Assembly: GCA_039922495.1 (NCBI GenBank)
Contig: JBDTEO010000017.1
Span: 62,001-126,000, forward strand
Source: JALYYC01 sp039922495
GTDB lineage: Bacteria; Chloroflexota; Dormibacteria; CF-121
Length of the DNA: 64,000 nt
Direction: 5' to 3'
Under the pieces are notes generated by a model, which searched no databases, was not told the DNA's origin, and saw only the letters and a program-made list of their open reading frames with translations. This document shows, one piece after another, positions 50,541 to 59,040 of this stretch. Position 1 is the first letter of the stretch. Every line of letters begins with the position of its first letter. A program made the position numbers and the translations under genes.

Positions 50541-51452
50541 TTAGAAAATCACGGCCATATTGTTGAAGTCGCGCCAGTTGGCCTCAAAGAGCGATTTATT
50601 TACCCAGTACTGCGTACCGTGCAGCGGATCGTTGACACGGACCTGGGTGGCGTTGACGCCGCTAAGGGTCACCGCGTGCTCGACGAACGAATACCGGACC
50701 TGCCGGCCGTCCCAGGCGGTCCAGGTGCGCACCGTGGGCCGGGCCCAGTTGGTCTCGACCCAGACTTCGACCGGATGCCCCGAGGAGAGCGCCGTATAGA
50801 TCACGCTCGGCGCAAAGCCCTCGCCGCCGCGAGCCTTCGGGTCGCCATGCGACTGCGCGATGGACAGGATCACCGGCCAGTAGACGCCATATCCAGTCGG
50901 GGTCGTGTCGCTGCCGTTGACCTTGCCGACAAAGTTCGTGTAGGGATCACCCCACTGGACGATCGTGTGATTGGGCCCCATGACCGGTGGCCGGGTGTCC
51001 GGATTCTCCAGCGCGTAGAGTTGCGCGTCGCTATAGAAATGCCCGTAGGTCGCGAGGCCCATGCGGAGCGCGCCGGTCTCGCAATCCAGGGTCATCGTTT
51101 GCTTGTAAATTGGCACGTTGATGGTCACGTACCCGGGCGGCGGCGACCAGGCCCGAAGGGGAGCTTTCGCTGCCGGCTTCGGTGGCGCCGGGGTTGGCGC
51201 GGGCGTGGGGGCCGGTTCGACGTACTGGACATAGACCTCGGCCGGGCTCTCCGGCGCTTTCTCCGGCTGGCTGAAGGTGCGCCGCGCTCCGGTCGATGGC
51301 AGGCTGGACGCAGGCACAAGCTCGGCCCTGGCCGGCTGGGCCGGCTGGGCCGGCTGGGCCGGCTGGGCGTCGCGCGTCGGGCCCAGCGCATAACTGGTAA
51401 CCAGTGTTCCGGCGATGACGCCGCCGCAGGCGACGGTCATCAGGCGGTTCAT
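50541..51452 (-). CDS. Exported C39-like cysteine peptidase
   Basis: 303 residues from the ATG at 51452. A signal-type helix (LMTVACGGVIAGTLVTSYALG), then a PAQ repeat and Pro-rich spacer, then a peptidase_C39_2-like domain: INVPIYKQTMTLDCETGALRM (C124), HPVEVWVETNW, SFVEHAVTLSGVN (H259) and VRVNDPLHG. It may process surface peptides or act as a bacteriocin-like maturation enzyme. No transporter is linked. Confidence 0.75.
   Translation of the reverse strand: MNRLMTVACGGVIAGTLVTSYALGPTRDAQPAQPAQPAQPARAELVPASSLPSTGARRTFSQPEKAPESPAEVYVQYVEPAPTPAPTPAPPKPAAKAPLRAWSPPPGYVTINVPIYKQTMTLDCETGALRMGLATYGHFYSDAQLYALENPDTRPPVMGPNHTIVQWGDPYTNFVGKVNGSDTTPTGYGVYWPVILSIAQSHGDPKARGGEGFAPSVIYTALSSGHPVEVWVETNWARPTVRTWTAWDGRQVRYSFVEHAVTLSGVNATQVRVNDPLHGTQYWVNKSLFEANWRDFNNMAVIF
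51331..51366 (-). repeat. Four-unit 9-bp repeat encoding PAQ units
   Basis: GCCGGCTGG repeated exactly four times on the plus strand; on the minus strand it gives Q-P-A units in the linker of the C39-like protein. Identical copies suggest recent slippage. Confidence 0.85.
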
Positions 51453-51558
51453 GGCAGTGTTGCAGATAACGTAACCCGGCAGCCTTGCGCGGCCGCTTTC
51501 GAGCAAGAGCTCGTGTACAGCTTGTGACCTGGCCGTGTTCCGCCTTAGTATTTGTGCA

Positions 51559-52287
51559 CTGAAACTCGAAGGACGGATCGCGATCGTAACGGGAGCCGGA
51601 CGCGGGATCGGCGAAGGCATCGCCCGCAAGCTGGCTCACGAAGGCGCAAGCGTCGTCTGCGCCGACGTCAATCAGGCCGACGCCAGCCGCGTGGCCCAGG
51701 AGTGTGGTCGTGGCGCGGTCAGTCTGGCCCTCGATGTCACGAACTCCGGTCAATGCGATGCCCTGGTCAGCCGCGTTCACGAACAATTTGGCCGGCTCGA
51801 CATCCTGGTGAACAATGCCGGGATCAACCGCGACGCGATGCTGCACAAGATGACCGATGACCAGTGGGCCCAGGTGCTTGCCGTGGATTTGAGTGGCGTT
51901 TTCTACATGACCCGCGCGGCGAGCCGGATCATGCGCACGGCCGGCTCCGGCCGGATCGTCAACATCGCGTCGGCCAGCTGGATGGGCAATATCGGCCAGG
52001 CCAACTACGCGGCGGCCAAGGCCGGTGTCGTCGGGCTGACCAGGACGGCGGCGAAAGAGCTCGCCCGATCCCAGGTAACGGCGAATGCCATCTGCCCGGG
52101 GTTCATCGACACGGCGATGACGCAAGGCATCCCGGAGGCGATCCGCGAGCAGCAGGTGGCGAAGATCCCGCTGGGGCGCATGGGCCAGCCCGCCGACGTC
52201 GCGGCCGTGGTCGCCTTTCTGGCCTCGGACGACGCTGGGTATGTCACCGGCGAAGTGATCAACGTCGGCGGCGGATATATTTTGTGA
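51559..52287 (+). CDS. 3-oxoacyl-ACP / acetoacetyl-CoA reductase (FabG-like SDR) with probable CTG start
   Basis: 242 residues. Motifs: IAIVTGAGRGIGEGIA, ILVNNAGINRDAML, NIASASWMGNIGQANYAAAKAG and AICPGFIDTAM. All active-site residues (Asn, Ser, Tyr, Lys) are present. The family usually starts M-K-L-E-G-(R/K); here the codon before K-L-E-G-R is CTG 51559. TAGTAT (51546-51551) ends seven bases before it. The only alternative, GTG 51535, precedes this promoter. It overlaps the CoA-transferase start by four bases, suggesting a ketone-body or PHB-type pathway. Confidence 0.87.
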   Translation: MKLEGRIAIVTGAGRGIGEGIARKLAHEGASVVCADVNQADASRVAQECGRGAVSLALDVTNSGQCDALVSRVHEQFGRLDILVNNAGINRDAMLHKMTDDQWAQVLAVDLSGVFYMTRAASRIMRTAGSGRIVNIASASWMGNIGQANYAAAKAGVVGLTRTAAKELARSQVTANAICPGFIDTAMTQGIPEAIREQQVAKIPLGRMGQPADVAAVVAFLASDDAGYVTGEVINVGGGYIL

Positions 52288-53813
52288 AGCTGGTCGGCGT
52301 CGCCGAGGCCGTCGCCGCGGTCCGCGACGGCGCGACGATCGCTGTTGACGGCTTCACGCTCATGGGCGTCGCCGAGGCGCTCTACGAAGGCATAGAACAA
52401 TCGTTTCGCAAAACTGGCCATCCCCGGGACCTGACGATCGTTCATGCCGCTGGCCAGTCGAACAGAAAAATTGGCTTCGAGCATTTCGCCGTCGAGGGCC
52501 TCGCCAAGCGCATCGTCGGTTCCCACTGGGGCCTGATGCCCAGGATGTCCAAGTTTCTTGGCGATGGCCTGGCCGAGGCCGTGTGCCTGCCGCAGGGACA
52601 GATCGCGACGCTGTATCGGGCGATCGCGGCCGGCCGGCCCGGAAACCTGACGCGGGTCGGACTACGGACCTTCGTCGATCCGCGGATCGAAGGCGGAAAA
52701 GTCAATCAGCCGGCGAAAGATCACGCGCCCGACTACGTGACGATCGAGCGCATCGACGACCAGGATTTCATGTTCTACAAGAGCTTCAAGATTGACGTGG
52801 GCATTTTTCGCGCCAGCGCTGTTGATCAAGCTGGCAATTGCTCGCATGATGACGAAGCCGTCTGGCTCGACGCGCTGGCGATCGCCCAGGCGGCGCATAA
52901 CTCGGGAGGCATCGTCATCTGCCAGGCCAAGCGCCTTGTCCCACGCGGCACGATTCCGCCAAGGCAGGTGACCGTGCCGGGGGCACTGGTGGATCTCGTC
53001 GTCGAGGCGCCCGAGCCAGAACGCCAGCACCGCCAGACCGACGGGAGCTACTTCAACGAGATCTATGTCTCGCCGGCGGCCGGCGATGCGCTCCCGCGCG
53101 CGCCGTACTCGACCCGGCTTGCAATTGGCCGCCGGGCAATTAGATTCTTACATCGCGGCGATGTCGTGAACATCGGGACCGGCATCCCGGGAGACACGGT
53201 CGGCCCTGCCCTCGCCGAAGCCGGCCTGTCAGACGCAATCACGCTGACCGTCGAGTCGGGCGTCTACGGCGGCGTGCCGGCGGGCGGCGTGGACTTCGGG
53301 ATTACGGCCCATCCGACGGCGATCATCCCGCATGCCAGCCAGTTTGATTTTTACAACGGCGGCGGGCTCGACGCGACCTTTATGGGTGCCGGCCAGATTG
53401 ACCAGCATGGCAACGTCAATGTCAGCCGGCTCGGCGGCCGCGTGATCGGCGCCGGCGGCTTTATCGATATCACGCAAAGCGCCAGACTCGTCTGCTTTTG
53501 CTTCACGCTGGAAGGCCGCAATGAAAAATTCGTGCAGTCTGTCGATCACCTGACGTTCAGCGCCCAGCAAGCCCGAGAAAATAATCAGCAAGTCCTGTAT
53601 GTCACTGAGCGCGCCGTCTTCCGGCTGGTCGCCACCGGCCTGGAACTGATCGAGATCGCGCCAGGTATCTTCGTAGAGCATGTCCTCAAGCAGGTGCCAT
53701 TTCCGGTCCACCTTCGCGAGCCGCTGACCCGGATGCCGGCCGATATCTTTCGGGAGGCGATTGAGCCTTTCGAACTGCCGACGCGCCCGACAGGCAAAAT
53801 AGGACTGTCTTAG
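52284..53813 (+). CDS. Family I CoA-transferase (YdiF / acetate-CoA transferase type)
   Basis: 509 residues, both alpha and beta halves in one chain. Alpha part: VRDGATIAVDGFTLMGVAEALYEGIE with the G-x-x-G loops. Beta part: VVNIGTGIPGDTV and the catalytic Glu at 324 in TVESGVYGGVPAGG. The C-terminal GIFVEHVLKQVPFP closes the domain. It moves CoA between short-chain acids. The preceding FabG-like reductase suggests an acetoacetate / 3-hydroxybutyrate route. The GTG overlaps the FabG stop. Confidence 0.9.
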   Translation: MKLVGVAEAVAAVRDGATIAVDGFTLMGVAEALYEGIEQSFRKTGHPRDLTIVHAAGQSNRKIGFEHFAVEGLAKRIVGSHWGLMPRMSKFLGDGLAEAVCLPQGQIATLYRAIAAGRPGNLTRVGLRTFVDPRIEGGKVNQPAKDHAPDYVTIERIDDQDFMFYKSFKIDVGIFRASAVDQAGNCSHDDEAVWLDALAIAQAAHNSGGIVICQAKRLVPRGTIPPRQVTVPGALVDLVVEAPEPERQHRQTDGSYFNEIYVSPAAGDALPRAPYSTRLAIGRRAIRFLHRGDVVNIGTGIPGDTVGPALAEAGLSDAITLTVESGVYGGVPAGGVDFGITAHPTAIIPHASQFDFYNGGGLDATFMGAGQIDQHGNVNVSRLGGRVIGAGGFIDITQSARLVCFCFTLEGRNEKFVQSVDHLTFSAQQARENNQQVLYVTERAVFRLVATGLELIEIAPGIFVEHVLKQVPFPVHLREPLTRMPADIFREAIEPFELPTRPTGKIGLS

Positions 53814-53887
53814 GGGCCGTTAGCTCAGGTGGTTAGAGCGGCCGGCTCATAACCGGTTGGTCGAAGGTCCGAGTCCTTCACGGCCCA
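53814..53887 (+). tRNA. tRNA-Met (CAT), elongator type
   Basis: Full cloverleaf: acceptor GGGCCGT / ACGGCCC, D-stem GCTC/GAGC, anticodon stem GCCGG/CCGGT with loop CTCATAA (anticodon 53848-53850), T-stem GAAGG/CCTTC with loop TCCGAGT, discriminator A. CCA is not encoded. G1-C72 pairing argues against the initiator. A tRNA-Ile2 with modified C34 cannot be excluded. It begins directly after the CoA-transferase stop codon. Confidence 0.93.
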
Positions 53888-53913
53888 GACCCTTAGTTTG
53901 CTGTTCGCGCACA

Positions 53914-54132
53914 GTCGCAGGCATCCTCCGAACTTACTTTCAGCCCATCAAGGTGAATCTCGGCCTCTTAGGCAATGCCGACCCGCATTTGCATACGCAC
54001 ATCACGCTTCGCTTCCAAGATGACGCATGGCCCGGTCAGCCGATGTCGCTTGGCCCGTACGCGAATTGCTACACCGGCGACAGCTATCACGAACACGTCA
54101 CCGCGCTTCGACGCCTTCTTAGCCCAGTCTGA
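53914..54132 (+). pseudogene. C-terminal fragment of a HIT-family protein
   Basis: The frame reads IKVNLGLLGNADPHLHTHITLRFQDDAWPGQPM, which matches the end of HIT proteins (K-x-N-x-x-x-L-G-N and the PHLHTHI histidine triad). About 60 N-terminal residues are missing. Upstream the frame runs into tRNA-Met without a start codon or homology. I read it as a remnant left at the 3' end of the tRNA gene. Confidence 0.65.
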
Positions 54133-54142
54133 CTTGGCCCGA

Positions 54143-55339
54143 TCAGGCCGATCGCGCGTGCGCGGTGACCGGCCGGCTGAGCGCCCACCTGCCATTGCCG
54201 GACCGGCGTGGCGTGCAGCCGTCTTCGTGCACCATCCGGTGATGCCGGCGGCAAAGGAGTACCAGGTTTGCCATGGTGGTCTCGCCGCCGTGGACCCAGT
54301 GCTTGAGGTGATGCGCGTCAGTCCAGTCCGGCGGCCGGGCACAACCCTCGGCAACGCAGCCGTGATCGCGAGCGGCGAGCGCCCGTCGCGTCGCCGGTGG
54401 GATGGTCCTCGTCGCCCGACTGACCTCGACGTCGAGCTCGCCCTGGCCGGTGATCTTGGTCAGGGCCGCATCGCAGGCCAGCCGCCGAACCGTCTCGCCT
54501 GGGACCGAGCCGCCCCGCTCGATCTGACCGGCAGGCGCCCCCGGAGTTCCGGCGAGGGTTTCGACGCTGGCGCGAACCACCAGATGAGGTCGCGCTCCCG
54601 AGCCAGGGTTCCCCTCGTCGCTCTCCTGCCTGCCGAGGTCGACCAGCGCGTCCGCGCGCCGCTGGCCCCCTGTGCGATCGTCGTCCTTGTCCGGCGGCGG
54701 CATCAGGCGATTGAGTGCCGTGGTCAGAATTGCTCCGCCTTCGGCGTCCAGCATGCCGTCCAGACGCACGAGACCATCGGCCGGTTCTGAGACGTGAAAG
54801 TAGCGCCGCTCATAGCCGTGGTTTGCCTCTGTCAGCGCCCGGTGGGCATCAACCTGGTGCTCGTAACTCTTCAAGAAGCCGATGAAGTGGCCCGGGTCCA
54901 TTGTCCCCGCCGTCTTCACCAACGTCGCCTCGGACTTACGCACCTCGGCGGCCCCGACCTGCTCGGCGGTCCGGGCGATCCCGGCCACATGTTGGTAGCC
55001 GATGTCCCCATTGGCAAAAGCCTTCTGCGTCTCCGGGAGCTTTTCCAATTGGCGGCTGATGGTCACCCGCTCGGCCGCCGCGCTTCCCGAAAGCTTGCAT
55101 TTCCAGCGCAGCCAGGCCACGATCCCTAGGGCGCCATCGGCCGCGTACTTGCCGGATTTATCAAAACGGTGCACCCCATCGGCAAAGGCCGCCTCCAGCC
55201 GATCCTCTGCCTCGCGTGCGGTGATGAGTCCCTGGCCCAGCGCCTCACCATTTGCCTGGCGCAACTCGCCGGCATAATCGCCGATGGCTTGCATCAATCG
55301 TCTTCCGGAAGACTCGAGTCGATCGCCTGTCGCGGCCAT
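54143..55339 (-). CDS. DUF222-HNH endonuclease protein (13E12-like)
   Basis: 398 residues from the ATG at 55339. A long helical DUF222 region (about 30-250) is followed by an HNH domain: ARDHGCVAEGCARPPDWTDAHHLKHWVHGGETTMANLVLLCRRHHRMVHEDG. In Mycobacterium tuberculosis, relatives (13E12 repeat proteins) include several with LexA boxes. Here the same palindrome as at rmuC lies 21 bases before the ATG, followed by a weak -10 (CAGGAT, 55351-55346) six bases before it. GTG 55357 is a less likely start. Often found as accessory, transferable genes. Confidence 0.88.
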   Translation of the reverse strand: MAATGDRLESSGRRLMQAIGDYAGELRQANGEALGQGLITAREAEDRLEAAFADGVHRFDKSGKYAADGALGIVAWLRWKCKLSGSAAAERVTISRQLEKLPETQKAFANGDIGYQHVAGIARTAEQVGAAEVRKSEATLVKTAGTMDPGHFIGFLKSYEHQVDAHRALTEANHGYERRYFHVSEPADGLVRLDGMLDAEGGAILTTALNRLMPPPDKDDDRTGGQRRADALVDLGRQESDEGNPGSGARPHLVVRASVETLAGTPGAPAGQIERGGSVPGETVRRLACDAALTKITGQGELDVEVSRATRTIPPATRRALAARDHGCVAEGCARPPDWTDAHHLKHWVHGGETTMANLVLLCRRHHRMVHEDGCTPRRSGNGRWALSRPVTAHARSA

Positions 55340-55360
55340 GCTTTCATCCTGAGGCACGGC

Positions 55361-55378
55361 TGCGACAGCTGTCTGTCA
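55361..55378 (-). promoter_or_regulatory. Palindromic operator, copy 3 (DUF222-HNH)
   Basis: TGACAGACAGCTGTCGCA on the minus strand, 18 of 18 identical to copy 2 in gene orientation and 17 of 18 to copy 1. It ends 21 bases before the ATG at 55339. A TTGACA overlaps its outer edge. Confidence 0.75.
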
Positions 55379-55469
55379 ATAACCGGATGACCACTGCCCA
55401 TCACCCTCCGTCGCGCGAGCGTGGGTTCCTGCCGAACCACCGGCTGTTCATCGCTGAACCGCGCCTCAG

Positions 55470-56501
55470 CTACATATGCTCGCCGAGCTTGCTCCCGATG
55501 CCGACCTCGTCGAGAGGCCCGTAGTTATTCGTCACGTCGCTCGCGTTGATCACCTTGGGGCCGCGCCATCTCTGGACGCGGCCGCCCATCTTCAAGACCC
55601 AAACCTCAAGTTTGCCCTCGGGTAGAACCTGGCCCACCCGCGCGAACGATCGCCCGCGGTCCTTCAACCGGATCACGTCCTTGATCGCGAAACGCTCCGG
55701 GGGTCGCGCGCCGACGGCGCCGTTGGATTCCGCCGTCCCGTCAAGGCCGCCCCGGCCGTCGCCCTTTGGGCGCACCTTGCGCATCAGCCGGGCGACGGGA
55801 TCGTACACATCCGTGGCCATGCGTTCCTTCAGCGGGATGATGGCGTTGTCGGTGATCTTAATGTGTTCCGGACAGACTTCCTGGCAGCACTTGGTAATGT
55901 TGCACATCCCGACGCCGGCCTTTCCATGGAGGAGACCTGTGCGTCGCAGCGTATCGAGTGGATGCATCTCGAGGCCGGCGATCCGAACCATATAGCGGGG
56001 GCCGTAGTAGGCGGACTTGTCGTCGTGGTTGCGCAGTACGTGGCAGACGTCCTGGCAAAGAAAGCACTCGATGCACCTGCGGTACTCGTAAACCCGCTCA
56101 GTGTCCTGCGGCAGCATCTTGTACGGCACCGGCTCGTTGGCCGGCGGCGTGAACGGGGGAATCTCCTGGTTGACCTTGTAGTTCCACGACACGTCCGTGA
56201 CCAGGTCCTTGATCAATGGGAACGTCCGCATCGGGGCGACGTGAATATCCCCTTCCGGGAACTCGTCGACGCGCGTCTTGCACATCAGGCGCGGCCGGCC
56301 ATTGATTTCGGCGCTGCAGGAGCCGCATTTGGCGGCTTTGCAATTCCAGCGGCAGGCGAGGTCGTTGGCCAGGTTGGCCTGCACGTAGTGAATGGCGTCG
56401 AGGACAACCATGCCTTCCAGCGCCGGGACCTCAAAGCGCTCCTCCCGGCCGCCCGTTTCGTCTCCGCGAAAGACCTGGAGAACGATCGACGCTTGCTTCA
56501 C
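55470..56501 (-). CDS. sdhB: Succinate dehydrogenase iron-sulfur subunit with C-terminal extension
   Basis: 343 residues. The 2Fe-2S motif is ACRWNCKAAKCGSCSAEINGRPRLMC; the second and third cluster motifs are CIECFLCQDVC and CNITKCCQEVCPEH. The wording resembles Mycobacterium Sdh1. About 90 extra residues after the core (VRPKGDGRGGLDG ... GIGSKLGEHM) are not part of usual SdhB. It passes electrons from the flavin to the membrane subunit. The ATG overlaps the sdhA stop by four bases. Confidence 0.92.
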   Translation of the reverse strand: MKQASIVLQVFRGDETGGREERFEVPALEGMVVLDAIHYVQANLANDLACRWNCKAAKCGSCSAEINGRPRLMCKTRVDEFPEGDIHVAPMRTFPLIKDLVTDVSWNYKVNQEIPPFTPPANEPVPYKMLPQDTERVYEYRRCIECFLCQDVCHVLRNHDDKSAYYGPRYMVRIAGLEMHPLDTLRRTGLLHGKAGVGMCNITKCCQEVCPEHIKITDNAIIPLKERMATDVYDPVARLMRKVRPKGDGRGGLDGTAESNGAVGARPPERFAIKDVIRLKDRGRSFARVGQVLPEGKLEVWVLKMGGRVQRWRGPKVINASDVTNNYGPLDEVGIGSKLGEHM

Positions 56502-58231
56502 GCGGGGACGCCCTGGGCCGCCTTCTCCTCGAACAGGCGGGCGAGTTCGGGCGGCATCTCGGGCACCGGCTTTCGTTTCAGCTTCATCGTTCCGTGGTCG
56601 TCATACGCGATCAGGTTGATCCGCCCGAATGCGGGGTCCTTCTCGAGGTGGTCGAGGCGCCAGTGGGCTCCTCGGCTTTCGTTCCGTTCCAGCGCGGCCC
56701 GGACAATCGCCTCGGCGATGGTCAGCATGAAGCGCAGGTCCCGCGCGGTGTGCCAGCCAGGGTTGTAGCGGCGCGATCCCGGCGCATGAATCCCGGCCGT
56801 CCGCGCCTGCAGCTCGAGAACCTTGTTGAGACAGGTCCGCAGCCCCTCTTCCGTTCTGGCCAGGCCGGCGCCGTCCTGCATCGCCTGTTGCAATTCCTGC
56901 TGGAGGTGGTAGACGTTTTCTTTGCCGGCCGCTTGCAGGGGCCGCAGCAGAAGGTCCTGCTCAGCCGCCACCTGCCGATCATCGATGCTGCCGGGCGCAA
57001 CGTCGCGCTGGTACGCGGCGGCCCCCGCGCCGGCTCGCCGGCCGAACACGAGCAGATCTGACAGGGAATTCCCCCCGAGCCGATTCGATCCGTGCAAACC
57101 GGCCGCTGCCTCGCCGGCCGCATAAAGGCCGGGCAGCGTCGTCGCCCCGGTTTCCGCGTCGACCCAGAGCCCGCCCATCGCATAGTGGATGGTCGGGGCC
57201 ACCTCCATCGGTTGCTTGGTGATGTCGACGTCGGCCAGTCGCAGGAACTGCTCGTACATCGACGGCAGTTTCTTTTTGATTTGCTCGGCACCCAGGTGCC
57301 GCACATCGAGGTTGGCGCCGCCATGCTCGGTTCCGCGTCCAGCCTGGACTTCTTTGTAAATCGATCTCGCGACGATATCGCGCGACGAGAGCTCTTTTTT
57401 CTTGGGGTCGTACTCGAGCATGAAGCGCTTGCCGTCCTTGTTGGTGAGGTACCCGCCCTCGCCGCGAACGGCCTCGGTAACCAGGATGCCCTTGACGCCG
57501 GGCGGCCAGACCATGCCGGTCGGATGGAACTGGACCATCTCGGGATCGAGGACGTCAGCGCCGGCTTCGTAGCCCATGCCGACGCCATCGCCCGTTCCTT
57601 CCCACGAGTTCGATGTCACTTTGAAGAGGCGTCCCCAGCCACCGGTGGCGAGGATCACGGCTTTAGTCTTGAAGGCGAGGAAGCGCCCATCGACCCGGTT
57701 GTAGCCAAAGGCGCCCGTGACGCGGTTGCCATCCTTGAGGAGCCTGGTGAGCGTCCATTCCATGTGGACCTCGATGCCGAGGGCCACCACGCGATCCTGC
57801 AGCGTGCGGATGATCTCGAGGCCCGTTCGATCGCCGACGTGGCAGAGGCGCCGGTACGTGTGGGCGCCGAAGGCCCGCTGGAGAATGCGGCCATCCGGCG
57901 TGCGATCGAAGATGGCCCCCCAGGTCTCGAGCTCGTAGACCCGGTCTGGAGATTCCTTGGCATGGATCTCCGCCATGCGCCAGTTGTTGATCATCTGGCC
58001 GCCCCGCATCGTGTCCTGGAAATGCACCTGCCACCTGTCGGCGGGGTCGACATTGCCGAGGGCAGCCGCGACACCACCTTCGGCCATGACGGTATGGGCT
58101 TTGCCGAGCAGCGACTTGCACACGATCGTGACGCGCGCGCCCGAGGCAGCCGCCTCGATCGCCGCCCGCATGCCTGCGCCGCCGGCCCCGATGACCAGGA
58201 CGTCTGTCGTCAGCGTCTCAAAGGCTTCCAT
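56498..58231 (-). CDS. sdhA: Succinate dehydrogenase flavoprotein subunit
   Basis: 577 residues. FAD site VLVIGAGGAGMRAAIEAAASGA, the flavinylation region KAHTVMAEGGVAAALGN (His), YRRLCHVGDRTGLEI, the active-site PTGMVWPPGVKGILVTEAVRGEGG with its catalytic Arg, and HGSNRLGGNSLSDLLVFGRRAG. It oxidises succinate to fumarate. It lies between sdhC and sdhB with overlapping stop/start codons on both sides. Confidence 0.95.
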   Translation of the reverse strand: MEAFETLTTDVLVIGAGGAGMRAAIEAAASGARVTIVCKSLLGKAHTVMAEGGVAAALGNVDPADRWQVHFQDTMRGGQMINNWRMAEIHAKESPDRVYELETWGAIFDRTPDGRILQRAFGAHTYRRLCHVGDRTGLEIIRTLQDRVVALGIEVHMEWTLTRLLKDGNRVTGAFGYNRVDGRFLAFKTKAVILATGGWGRLFKVTSNSWEGTGDGVGMGYEAGADVLDPEMVQFHPTGMVWPPGVKGILVTEAVRGEGGYLTNKDGKRFMLEYDPKKKELSSRDIVARSIYKEVQAGRGTEHGGANLDVRHLGAEQIKKKLPSMYEQFLRLADVDITKQPMEVAPTIHYAMGGLWVDAETGATTLPGLYAAGEAAAGLHGSNRLGGNSLSDLLVFGRRAGAGAAAYQRDVAPGSIDDRQVAAEQDLLLRPLQAAGKENVYHLQQELQQAMQDGAGLARTEEGLRTCLNKVLELQARTAGIHAPGSRRYNPGWHTARDLRFMLTIAEAIVRAALERNESRGAHWRLDHLEKDPAFGRINLIAYDDHGTMKLKRKPVPEMPPELARLFEEKAAQGVPA

Positions 58232-59001
58232 CAGAAGATCAACCGCGGCTCATGGAAGAACCCCGCCATTAGCAGCCGGATATACACGTCTGTCAGCGCG
58301 ACGGAGAACATGCTGTACCAGGCAAAGGCGCCATGCGACGGGTTCAACCGGTTGAGCGTCATGGTGACCCGCTCCCAGATCCGGCCGCCTCGGGCGCGCG
58401 AGAAGGCGTCGATCCGGCCGCCCATCAGATACCGGAATGAATGACAGGTCCCGCTGTAGAGCGTCAGAAGGATCACGTTGACCAGCATCACCAGGGATCC
58501 CAGCCCGATAAAGACGTGCCCATGGTAGGTGAAGGCGCGAACCACGTCGACCCAGAGGAAGACGATGACGACCAGGCTCAGCAATAAGAAATATCGATGG
58601 TAGTTATTGAGCACCCAGGGAAACCGGGTCTCCCCGCGATACTTGCCGCGCTTGAGTTCCTGGATGGCGCAGGCCGGCGGGTCCCAGAAGAACGAACGGA
58701 AGTATGACTTCCGGTAGTAGTAACAGCTGCCGCGAAGCCCGAGCGGGATCACGGCGAGAAACGGGATCAGGAGACCGATGATCGGCACGTGGATGAGCCC
58801 GAACCCGAGCCAGGTCGAGAAAAATGGCGAGACATACGGGTCAACAAAGACAACGGTCCCGGAGAACACGGACCATGTCGCATAGACGACGAAGGCGGTG
58901 TAGCAGAGGACGGTGAGCGCCGGTTCGATCCACCAGGCCCGGCCCGGTGACGCCTCTTTGGCCGACGGCGGCCGGACGGGCATTACCGCCTCAAGCGCCA
59001 A
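58231..59001 (-). CDS. sdhC: Succinate dehydrogenase membrane (cytochrome b) subunit
   Basis: 256 residues with five membrane helices (about 25-48, 65-90, 130-150, 160-185 and 225-245). Histidines in helices (GLIHVPIIGL, NYHRYFLLL, YHGHVFIG and GTCHSFRY) can ligate heme. It is the single large anchor of Sdh1-type complexes. A TTG start is chosen because AGGAGG lies seven bases upstream. First gene of sdhCAB; the stop overlaps the sdhA start by one base. Confidence 0.85.
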   Translation of the reverse strand: MALEAVMPVRPPSAKEASPGRAWWIEPALTVLCYTAFVVYATWSVFSGTVVFVDPYVSPFFSTWLGFGLIHVPIIGLLIPFLAVIPLGLRGSCYYYRKSYFRSFFWDPPACAIQELKRGKYRGETRFPWVLNNYHRYFLLLSLVVIVFLWVDVVRAFTYHGHVFIGLGSLVMLVNVILLTLYSGTCHSFRYLMGGRIDAFSRARGGRIWERVTMTLNRLNPSHGAFAWYSMFSVALTDVYIRLLMAGFFHEPRLIF

Positions 59002-59040
59002 CTCGTCCTCCTGACTTCGGGGTTGCCGACGAGAACTAGT

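Noticed and set aside
40161..51366. Short direct repeats as a possible CRISPR or mobile-element signal
   Set aside because: Both tracts (40161-40196 and 51331-51366) are 9-bp in-frame protein repeats without spacers; no cas genes or transposases are present.
57092..58444. 450-codon open frame on the plus strand
   Set aside because: Antisense to sdhA and sdhC, which carry full catalytic motifs; no recognisable protein features.
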